DNA of 64,000 bases from Sipunculus nudus. Lineage: Eukaryota > Annelida > Sipuncula > Golfingiida > Sipunculidae. The notes beneath the pieces were generated by a model. It did no database searches, had not been told where the DNA came from, and saw only the letters and a list, made by a program, of their open reading frames with translations. Numbering within the stretch: the stretch's first letter is position 1; every line of letters begins with the position of its first letter. Below, in pieces: positions 40,101 to 52,100 of this stretch. A program made the position numbers and the translations under genes. The DNA lies in contig CM049307.1 of assembly GCA_026874595.1 (NCBI GenBank), positions 24,092,362 through 24,156,361 of the forward strand, in the 5' to 3' direction.

Positions 40101-43100
40101 TTTTGTGCACAACGTGAGTTCAAGGTGCAGGGTTTTTGGGCCAAAAGAGTTTACGTTGTGGTTCGGGCATAAGTTACATTTAAGTGTGTTTATTATGAGC
40201 TCAGCATAGTTATGCATGAGACCTGTAACTTGTTATTAGTGAGATTCTCTGTAATTGATTGTTTTATGCAATGAGAGAACAGCTGGAAAGTTCCAAACTG
40301 TGCCATTGGATCTAGGAGCCGTGTGCAAAAGATTAAAAGTTTCTAGGCAAGCTGATATGGCCGAAGTATTGTTTTATGCGACATTTGTGTACTCCTATAT
40401 TTATAAGGGAATACCTTTTTTATAATATCTTGGCTTTTATCACTTGGAATTCTTGTCTAGCACTGCCGAAGATCTTCTGAGTTTGCAGTTGAGCTTTAAA
40501 TGATGTGTCTGCTAATTTAATCATTCTGTTGATGCCTTTGACTAATCTTGATGTTTGAAATGGATATTTGTCCAGTTTCATAATATGTTTTAATGTATTA
40601 CTCATGGGTCAAGTGGTAGGGTCTTCAGTCAACAGAACATTTATCTTATTGTGGCTCAAACCAAAATTTAGTGGATGTTACATCATAGATATTTGTTTCA
40701 TAGGGTGAACCTCATGATGAGACTGGTGTCTGCTGATAAACAGAGCCAGGACAGGTGTATTGTTGCAGCTAGAGGGCAGCACTGGCGTGTTGTATATGGT
40801 AACTATGAATTACTGGAGTATAGTGCATGTTATTTGTTACTCAGTGGGTAAATGAATATGGATTATATTAAGTGTAAAGGTGAAATAGCTTTGGTAGTTT
40901 ACTTAAAGTTATTAATGTGTGTTGTAATATGTAATCAAGTATAGTTTATAAAGACAGGAACAGTTGGTGTTGCAGGTATATAAAGACACTGGATTTGATA
41001 GTCATTATCATTTGTAATTGTCTAGGTTTGTCTTATTATGACTGTATCACTTTATCAGATTTGATATGGAGTCAGTGTAAATACTATTGTGTGGTACATT
41101 TTATTTGAGATGTGAAGTATGGCTGATGGGTAATTTCTGTATTTTTATATCTTTTCAGGTGTACCCACCATTTGCCATATCAGCCACCGTTTTATAATGT
41201 TTTAAACCGTTTATAACCCTTGGTATGGTTTAATACTGTTCTGTACAGTTGAACATCATCATTACTGATTGTCATCAACTGGATGTTACTGTGTGATACT
41301 AGTGAACATTGTGTGTATAATTCAGCCAAGATGGACATTAAAGTTCTATGTGATTTAAATTCTTTCTCCTGTCTGTCGTACCACCCCAGTGTCGATAACC
41401 CGTCCCACTCAACACGGCCACATTTATATCATAAGGTGTAGGCCCCTACCAGAACCTCAAAACCCAGGGTCCAGCTCTCAAGACTTATTCTAGTTTTTTT
41501 TCTACTGTTGTTAAGTTAAATTAATACAGATCTGCATACCTGTCTGAATTCTTCAGTAAAAAGTGTTGCTGTCCAGCCCCAAATAACACATTCGATGACC
41601 CCAGGTGTGCCAACATGGAGGTCAGTGAGGAGGAAGAAACTGAACAGCAGTAGAAACACCAAGTAGGAGGCCTACAACAAAACATAAGGTGTAATAGACC
41701 ATTGTATACACCAGTACATTAAGGCCACACAAAATATAATGTTCTACAGACTCTGGCAACAAAAAAATATTGTGTGGCATTTGAATTTAGTTTTACATTT
41801 TTTCTGTACCAGTTGAGACACAATACGTGGATTTTTGCCTGTTTGCTTAGAAAATACAAACATGTGCATCAATTCTTAACTGATGGACATGCTCAACACT
41901 AAATTAAATCCATTTTTCATATCTTTAAGAATTTTTTTATTGAATTTGTTAAATAACACGAATTAGCAAGGTTTACCAATTGCAAACACCTTGTCTTCAT
42001 TTTTAAATAAAATGTTGATCCATGAAAAATAGGAGTGATGAATCTGGGGAGCAATAAATATTTTGTCTGTAAAGCCTACAGGATAAATATGGTACAGACA
42101 TATTTTTCAGATTTTTTAATTAACAGTCATTAAGTCTTTACATTCCTCTGCAATCTGTCATTAACAAGGGAATACATGAGGACTGTCAGGCTCATGCTCA
42201 ATTATCAAATCTTTGGAAAGATCAACAAAATAAATAATAAAGACATAACTGAAATACACCACAGGTTTAGATAAATGTTGAAAGGTGGTTTTGAATATCC
42301 AACTGATAATGAGAAAGGATTAGTTGTATAATTAGCCCCTAGATGGCAGCATCACTTTGATACAAATAAATGCAAACATAAGGCCAAAATAAAACAAGTG
42401 ACCCAGGGGTCATGACGCTCAGCTGACCAGGAAGACATTGACAAAAGTAATTTTATCATCTGAATGTCAAATTTGAATGAAATATTTTTTCCAAACTTGA
42501 CCTCTTGTATAAAATCATCCAATATTCATTGGGGTACTATGGAGCTCTGTAGCATGAAGGATATGGGTAACAGACACCTATTTTCAAGGTTTGCGAGATG
42601 ACTTTTCAGGGGTCTCCCAGCATGTCAAAAAATAAAATTCTAGGTCCAGTTATTATGATTTGTGCCCTGTTAACAAATCCAAATGTTTATTCTGGGGGGT
42701 ATTTCAAAGCCGCATAGGATGAAGGATATGGGTAACAGAGATGTAATTTCAGGTGCACAAGGAGACTTTTCAGGGGCCTCCCAGCATATCAAGAAAGGAG
42801 ATTCTAGGTCAAGTCATTATAATTTGTGCTCTGTTAACAGATGACCAAATTTTTAATCTGGGGAGTACTTCGGAGCCCCAGAGCATGAAGGATATGGGTA
42901 ACAGGGACCTTATTTCGGGTTTCCATGTAGACCTTTTATGGGCTACCCTGGAGGTGAGGACAGAAGATTCAAGGTCCAGTCATTATGATTTGTGCCCTGT
43001 TAATATATGACCAAATCTTTATTCTGGGGGGTACTTCAGAGCCCCATAGCTCACAGAATATGGGTAACAGGGACCTTATTTCGGGTTTCCATGTAGACCT

Positions 43101-46100
43101 TTTATGGGCTTCCCTGGAGGTGAGGACAGAAGATTCTAGGTCCAGTCATTATGATTTGTGCCCTGTTTACAGATGACCAAATGTTTAAAGATCACAAAAG
43201 TAGAGAAAAAAAATCATAAAAAATAAAAAAAATATAGGTGGCACCACCAATCTCCAGAAATTGATGAAACACTCCATGATCAATATCCATGTAAAGAATC
43301 ATGGTGATTAATGCATTAGTTGTTCAGATACTTGAGCTTTTGTATTAAATTTTGCATTATTCTGGGGGGTACTTCAGAACCCCATAGCTCAAAGAATATA
43401 GGTCACAGTGACCTAATTTCAGGTTTACAAGGAGAATTTCCATAGACCTCCCAGGATTTCAAGTAAGAAGATTCCCGGTCTAGCGGTTACGATTTGTGCC
43501 CTGTTAACAGACAGACGCCTGGATGGCCGGACGGAGGACGGACAAAAGGTGATCCCTAAAGCTCAGATGACTTTCAGTCAGCTGAGCTAAAAATTGAAAA
43601 AAAATACAGGTGGCGCCACCAGAATGCAGAAACTGATGAAACATTTCATGATCAATATCCATTCAAAGAATCATGGTGATCAATATAATAATTGTCCAGA
43701 TACTTGAGCTTTTGTATCAAATTTTCCATTATTCTGGGGGGTACTTCGGAGCCCCATAGCTCAGAGGTTATGGGTAACAGAGACCTAATTTCAAGTTTTT
43801 AAGGAGACTTTTCATGGGCCTCTCAGCATGTCAAGAGAGAAGATTCTAGGTCCAGTTGTTACGATTTGTGCCATGTTAACAGATGACTGCATCTTATGAG
43901 GTCTCAAAAAAAGAGAAAAAAATTCGTAAAATAAAGAAAATACTGAGGGATACTTCAGATGACTTACAGTCAGCTGAGATTAAAACACTTAATGGTCAAT
44001 ATCCATGCAAAGAATCATGATGATATCCGTATTAGTTGTTCAGATACTTCAGCTTTTGTATCAAATTGTCCATTATTCTAAGGGATACTTCAGAGTCCTA
44101 TAGCTTGAAGGATAAGGGTAACAGAGACCTAATTTCAAGTTTCCACAGGCACTCTTCATGGGCCTCCTTGCATGACAAGAATGAAGTTTCTAGGTCCAGT
44201 TGTTGCAATTTGTACCCTCTTGATAGATAACCACATCTTCAAAGGTCTCGAAAAAAAAGAAAAAAATTCGTAAAAATTTGAAAAAAATAGAGGTGGCGCA
44301 CCCTCTCTGCAGAAACTGATGGAACAGCTCATGATCAATATGTATGCCAAAAATCATGACCATCAGTGTTGTAGTTATTGAGATACTGCACTTTTTGTAT
44401 CAAATTTTCTATTATTCTGGGGGGTATTTTGGAGCCATACAGCCTAAAGAATATGGGTAACAGAGACCTAATTTCAGGTTTCCATGGAGAATTTTCATGG
44501 GTCTCCCTGTGTGTCAAGAATGAAGATTCTAGGTCCAGTCGTTACGATTTGTGCTATGCTAACAGATGACAGCATCCTTAAAGGTCTCAAAAATAGAGGA
44601 AGAAATCGTAAATAAATCAAACAATATAGGTGGCGCCACCAGTCTACAGGAACTGATGGAACACCTCTTGATCAATAGTTATGCCACAAATCATGACCAT
44701 CAGTGATGTAGTTATTGAGATATTGAAGTTTTTGTATGAAATTTTTGACTACTCTGGGGGGTACTTTGGGGCCCCATAGCTTGAAGGATATGGGTAACAG
44801 AGACCTAATTTCTGGTTTCCATGGAGACTTTTCATAGGTCTCTCAGTGTATTGAGAATGAAGATTCTAGGTCCAGTCGTTACGATTTGTGCCATGCTAAC
44901 AGATGACAGCATCCTTAAAGGTCTCAAAAATAGAGGAAGAAATCGTAAATAAATCAAACAATATAGGTGGCGCCACCAGTCTACAGGAACTGATGGAACA
45001 CCTCTTGATCAATAGTTATGCCACAAATCATGACCATCAGTGATGTAGTTATTGAGATATTGAAGTTTTTGTATGAAATTTTTGACTACTCTGGGGGGTA
45101 CTTTGGGGCCCCATAGCTTGAAGGATATGGGTAACAGAGACCTAATTTCTGGTTTCCATGGAGACTTTTCATAGGTCTCTCAGTGTATTGAGAATGAAGA
45201 TTCTAGGTCCAGTCGTTACGATTTGTGCCATGCTAACAGATGACAACATCCTTAAAGGTCTCAAAAATAGAGAAAAAAATTCGTAAAAAATCGAAAAATA
45301 CAAGTGGCGCCACCAGTCTGCAGGAACTGATGAAACATCTCATAACCAATATGTATGCCAAAAATCATGACCATCAGTGATGTAGTTATTGAGATATTGA
45401 AGTTTTTGTATGAAATTTTTGACTACTCTGGGGGGTACTTTGGGGCCCCATAGCTCGAAGGATATGGGTAACAGAGACCTAATTTCTGGTTTCCATGGAG
45501 ACTTTTCATAGGTCTCTCAGTGTATTGAGAATGAAGATTCTAGGTTCAGTCGTTACGATTTGTGCCATGCTAACAGATGTTCACATTTTTAAAGGTCTCA
45601 AAAAAAAAGAGAAAACAATTTTTAAAAAATAATAAAAAAAAAAAATAGAGGTGGCGCACCCAGGCTGCAGAAACTGATGACACACTCCATGATCAAAATC
45701 CATGCAAACAATTATGGTGATCCCTGCATTCGTTGTTCAGATACTTCAGCTTTTATATCAAATTTTCCATTAATCTGAGCTGTACTTCCGAGCCCCATAG
45801 CTCAGAGGTTATGGGTAACAGAGACCTAATTTCAAGTTTTTAAGGAGACTTTTCATGGGCCTCTCAGCATGTCAAGAGAGAAGATTCTAGGTCCAGTTGT
45901 TACGATTTGTGCCATGCTAACAGATGACAGCATCCTTAAAGGTCTCAAAAATAGAGGAAAAAATCGTAAAAAATTGAACAATACAGGTGGGGCCACCAGT
46001 CTGCTGGAACAGATGACACAACTCATGATCAATAGTTATGCCACAAATCATGACCATCAGTCAAGTAGTTAATGAGATACTGAAGTTTTTGTATGAAATT

Positions 46101-49100
46101 TTTTACTTTTCTTGGGGGTACTTTGGGGCTCTATAGCTCGAAGAATATGGGTAACAGAGACCTAATTTCTGGTTTCCATGGAGACTTTTCATAGGTCTCT
46201 CAGTGTGTCAAGAATGAAGATTCTAGGTCCAGTCTTTACGATTTGTGCCTTGTTAACAGATGTTTACATTTTAAATGGTCTCAAAAATAGAGAAAAAAAT
46301 TCGTAAAAAATTGAACGATACAGGTGGCGCCACCAGTCTGCAGGAAGTGATGGAACAGCTCATGATCAATATGTATGACAAAAATCATGACCATCAGTCT
46401 AGTATTTAATGAGATATTGAAGTTTTTGTATGAAATTTTTGACTTTTCTGGGGGGGTAGTTTGGGGCCCCATAGCTGGAAGGATATGGGTAACAGAGACC
46501 TAATTTCTGGTTTTCATGGAGACTTTTCATAGGTCTCTCAGTGTGTCGAGAATGAAGATTCTAAGTCCAGTCGTTACGATTTGTGCCTTGTTAACAGATG
46601 TTCACATTTTTAAAGGTCTCAAAAATAGAGAAAATAATTCGTAAAAAATCGAAAAAAAATACAGGTGGCGCCACCAGTCTGCAGGAAGTGATGGAACATC
46701 TCATGATCAATAAGTATGCCAAAAATCATGACCATCAGTCAAGTAGTTAATGAGATATTGAAGTTTTTGTATGAAATTTTGGACTACTCTGGGGGATACT
46801 TTGGGGCCCCATAGCTTGAAGGATATGGGTAACAGAGACCTAATTTCTGGTTTCCAAGGAGATTTTTCATGGGTCTCCCTGTGTGTCAAGAATGAAGATT
46901 CTAGGTCCAGTCGTTACGATTTGTTCCATGCTAACAGATGACAGCATCCTTAAAGGTCTCAAAAATAGAGGTCCAGTCTTTACGATTTGTACCTTGTTAA
47001 CAGATGTTTACATTTTAAATGGTCTCAAAAATAGAGAAAAAAATTCGTAAAAAATTGAACGATACAGGTGGCGCCACCAGTCTGCAGGAAGTGATTGAAC
47101 ATCTCATGATCAATATGTATGACAAAAATCATGACCATCAGTCAAGTATTTAATGAGATATTGAAGTTTTTGTATGAAATTTTTGACTTTTCTGGGGGGT
47201 AGTTTGGGGCCCCATAGCTGGAAGGATATGGGTAACAGAGACCTAACTTCTGGTTTTCATGGAGACTTTTCATAGGTCTCTCAGTGTGTCGAGAATGAAG
47301 ATTCTAAGTCCAGTCGTTACGATTTGTGCCTTGTTAACAGATGTTCACATTTTTAAAGGTCTCAAAAATAGAGAAAAAAATTCGTAAAAAATCGAAAAAT
47401 ACAGGTGGCGCCACCAGTCTTCAGGAACTGATGGAACCTCTCATGATCAATATGTATGCCAAAAATCATGACCATCAGTCAAGTAGTTAATGAGATATTG
47501 AAGTTTTTGTATGAAATTTTGGACTTTTCTGGGGGGTACTTTGGGGCCCCATAGCTCGAAGGATATGGGTAACAGAGACCTAATTTCTGGTTTCCAAGGA
47601 GATTTTTCATGGACCTCCCAGGATGTCAAGTAAGAAGTTTCCAGTTCAAGCGGTTACGATTTGTGCCCTGTTAACGGACAGACGCCCGGACGGCCGGACG
47701 GCCGGACGGACGACGGACAAAAGGTGATCCCTATAGCTCAGATGACTTTCAGTCAGCTGAGCTAAATAAGGTATGGTTCTCAGGCACTTTTTTTCCAGAA
47801 ATCAATGCAGGCGTGCGGTTTTTTATATTTTTAATTTGTTGGTATGTTTCGCTAAAAATGTCAAATGATAAGGGAAAAGCATGATAATAACAGATGTGTT
47901 TTGCTAAACAAGTAAAAGCACTACATAACAAAAGAAATTGTATGATATTTTCTTCTTGAAAGAAATGTCCGAGCGGCTGCAGCTCAAAATTGGTAAGTTT
48001 CTATTGAAAATCAAAATAAAAATTTTTGATGCGGGGGTTTAAAATTGATGTGGGCAGTACCTGAAAACCATACCTTTTATTATTTTTGGCCTAACAAAAT
48101 CTTTAGATCAGAATTCTTCTTTTAATTTATATAATATCAACCTTATTTGTTTTACATGAATTGTATAGCTAGTTATTATAACTAATTAATGCTAAACACT
48201 CTCAATAGCTCCAATTGTGGAATTTGGTAGTCTGTAAGGGTAGAGGAAACCGGAGGACATGGAATAAAGCACCAGCTTTGGACCGGCTACTACAACCAAC
48301 TCTCATAGCAATGACGGGATAAATAATGGGTTTCCCTTGGAGAGTGCCAAGTGTTTTCCCACTCAGCTGTCCAGGTTCTATATTTTAATAATATATCAAT
48401 AGGGTCATTCAACATGCCTGTTAAACAGTCCCAGTATATACTCTTCAGACAAATAACCAGACAAAGTCTCACCGTGTGGAAGAAGAATTTGGTGACAGGA
48501 GCTGTGTGGAAGTAGTAGATAGCATTAAAAATGCTGATGTTGTCATTCCCACCGCCTAAAAATGCTACTTTATACAGTTTCCTTGTGAGGCGTTGTCGTC
48601 TGGAGGAGTCTTTCGGTGGCGGCGTTTGTTTCGTTTCCGGACTCCGTTGTGGGAGTATCTGGTTCTGAGTGCTGAATTTTTCTCCGTTGACATGCTGCTC
48701 TTCTTGTCCATCATGAGGCAACTGCTCCACAGACGTCTCATTGGTTGAGAATTTAATCAGCGGTATCATTATTGGAATGAACATTGCCAAAAGAATCTGT
48801 GAAAATAATGAAACCGATTGAATTTTCATACACATTAAAAATTATTGGAGTAAACATTGCCAAAAGAATCTGCAAAAATAATGGAACAGTTTGAATTTTT
48901 ATAAACATTGAAAATTATTGGAATAAACATTGCCAAAATAATCTGCAAAAATAATGGAACAGTTTGAATTTTTTTATAAATTGAACATTCAGATGTGTGA
49001 ATCAGGTAAAATGGATTATAAAGTTAATTTTATGTGATGATCAGAGATAATAATGAGACAATTTTACTTAATAGGTAGTTAATTCAGTATTAAAACTATA

Positions 49101-52100
49101 TTTAGAACTAAAACTCTCTACTGACTGTTATTTTTAAGTCTTAACTTTACTACTAAACTTGCATAAATAACTTTAAAATACAAGTTGCAACTATGCAGTT
49201 ATCCAGGAATAATATGCATTTCAAATTTGAAGGCAATCCATGTATTAATTATTGAGATATGAAGCTTGTGCAAGAAACTGTAAATGTATGATATGGAGCA
49301 AGTTTAGAGACACTGATGAATGACTGACCAGCTGGTTGTTAATGATTAAATATCTGAAAGCAACATTTTAAATGTCTGAAAATCTACTTCACTTTTATAC
49401 GCATTTGTAATAAACATGCATACTGAATTTATTTTTCAAATATTTTCATAGGTTTAATGTAAAGCATATAAGAATTATTCTATTTTGATGTAATGCGACA
49501 TAAATACTAGGAATTTGCATTCTATGGAATGCGATTCACTGCAGTGGGGGGGGGGGGGGGTCCCCTATTGTGGTATGCTCTAAAAACCTTGTTTGCCTTC
49601 ACTTATTTCGCTGATATTCCCAGGTTCATTCACACATAAGTGACTCTACATTTGTGAATATTCCTTGGAGGCATTATCATTCCAGATTATGTGCCAGATC
49701 CACACCAAAAACTAACTGATTCTACATGATTCCTGAAATGTCATGAACATTGCATCAGATTCCATTCAGGATTACATGAAAAAACACACACAAACAGGGA
49801 TGTAAGCAATGATAAATGTAAAAGTAAGGTAATACCTTCCAGTATGAAGTATACAGAGCCATTTTTCCCTTCCAGATCTTATTCAGCTTGGTCTGGCAGC
49901 TCGTGTGACCCATGAAGTCCATCTGTTCTGCTGAGTCAGCAATTGTGAATGCTGTGGTCTTGCCCCAGGAATCAAGCTCTCGGATTAGAAGTGTGTGCGC
50001 CATGCTCTTATCTCTCTGGTAACACTCTGACAGGGTTCCTACAGCCAGCTGTTCAAATTCCCTATGTACAAAGTCATCAATTTAATATCAGTGACTGCAC
50101 CATGTAGTCTGGATATCACTGTTTTTGGCTAATTCTGTCTGCAAGTTGCTGTGTTTGGCTTTGTAGTCATGAGGGTTTCAAATTTGTGATTATAGCAAAA
50201 GGGACAGTTTCATGAAAATAAAAGATTCACTTATCAACACAGGTAAACCTGTAGTCATTTATATTACAGCCTAAATAGCACCCACAGTATCCATACCTGT
50301 AATTACAAAAGTCTAAAATAATATGTAAAAGCCTAAAATAAATAATAACATATACTACATGTTACCCATAAATCCAAGACTGATGTGACAAAATATAATA
50401 GATCTTTTATTCTATCTGCAAATAATGAACAAGAATTTCCATGTCCCCTTGGATTCTCAATAAATAATTAAGATTTATTTGACATATTGAATAATTAATA
50501 CAGTAATACTAATAGAAATACTATATTGGTTCCACAATGATAACATTGTGAAAAGAAACCCTTGAAAAAATCACTGAAATAAAAGTGAAAATCATGAAAA
50601 TTTAACATGGTATCTGATGAATGTATCATGGATTTTAAGTAAAATATGACAGGCAGGTCAGGTGTGTGAACTGCTCAAAAATGATTACATTTCATGATAC
50701 CATGAGGGTAACTCAAGGATGGGTGTTTTATGGTTTGTGATACGCTCCTCATGGAGTGGTTTTACAAAGCAGTTGTTCTTCATCTCCTTTGTTTTAACCC
50801 TGCTTTGTATGGCAAGTTTTTCTGGGCTTAACCACCAGGGTTAGCACAGGGCAAAGAATTGCAATCAGACTACTTAGAGCATGGTACTGTATTGTGCATC
50901 AGACTCCAAGTCTTAAACCCACGACACCCCGCTCTCATAAGTTTGATGCACCAACAGTCTGATTACAATCCTTTGCCCTGTGACAGCCCTTGTGTAGAAA
51001 CCCATAAAAACTTGCAATAAAAGCAGCAGTTAGAGCGAAGGAGATAAAGAATGACTGCAGTGTAAACTGCTACATAGGGAGTGTAGGTTTCTGACAGCAC
51101 TTTTGATCTCTCAGGGTTACAAGATGCATGGGCCGGTAACCATGCAGCGATCAATGAAGCATGATTATTACACTGATTTCCAGGATAACAAAGAGTGAAC
51201 ATGCAGTGAGATGTTTCGTGAAAGTTGTCTGTAGCCCTGTCAGTCAGCCTACACAGTATGATGATTCTTGTTGACGGTTGTGTGTATGTAATCAAGGGCA
51301 TTGGCATCACAGCTCACAATCTGTGTTTCAAGACAGTTTCATTTGATATGTAATCAAGGGCATAAGCATCACAGCTCACAATCTGTGTTTCAAGACAGTT
51401 TCATTCTATATGTAATCAAGGGCATAAGCATCACAGCTCACAATCTGTGTTTCAAGACAGTTTCATTTGATATGTAATCAAGGGCATAAGCATCACAGCT
51501 CACAATCTGTGTTTCAAGACAGTTTCATTTGATATGTAATCAAGGGCTGGCGACGATGAAAAAACTTGTAAACTTGCATAACTGGGAAACTGGTTAAAAC
51601 GGTCCAAATGACCGAAATCGCAAGTAAAAGGGCACTGCCTCCTCGAAGTAAAGTCGTTCACAAGGATCGAGTTTGGCTCTCGAATGGCATGGCTGGGTCT
51701 CCGCTGCTGGGATCGGTAGAGGGAATGCGGGCTCCTTCGGGCTTTGTGGCTGTGGGTGCTGTAGCTTTCTAACAAGGACTTCAACCCTGGAGAGAAAAGG
51801 GTGCCCCCTATGGCTCCTTGCTTGGCTTGGCGTGGCACTGCGACTGTTGGCTCAGAGAACGTGCTTAAGGAGCGCACAGGGCTGAGGTCTTGACCGCAGC
51901 AACCTGTAGCTGCTCGATGAGCGTATACTTCTTTTGGCTTGGCTTGGTAATCAAGGGCATAAGCATCTCAGCTCACAATCTGTGTTTCAAGACAGTTTCA
52001 TTTTATATGTAATCAAGGGCATAAGCATCACAGCTCACAATCTGTGTTTTAAGACAGTTTCATTTTATATGTAATCAAGGGCATAAGCATCACAGCTCAC

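Noticed and set aside
43000-47629. Several 60-66 codon ORFs with similar peptides (ending HDFWHTY or starting with [18 protein letters not shown])
   Set aside because: They recur because the 337-bp repeat unit recurs; their frames are broken between units, so there is no conserved gene.
42391-47766. Standard Helitron (hairpin then CTRR end)
   Set aside because: The CTGAGCTAA end with a stem fits loosely, but the tail module and the outer AGGCCAAAA inverted ends do not; left unclassified.
51500-51877. 125-codon minus-strand ORF as a host gene
   Set aside because: It lies mostly within the 399-bp insert and runs into the 62-bp repeat; treated as part of the mobile element.
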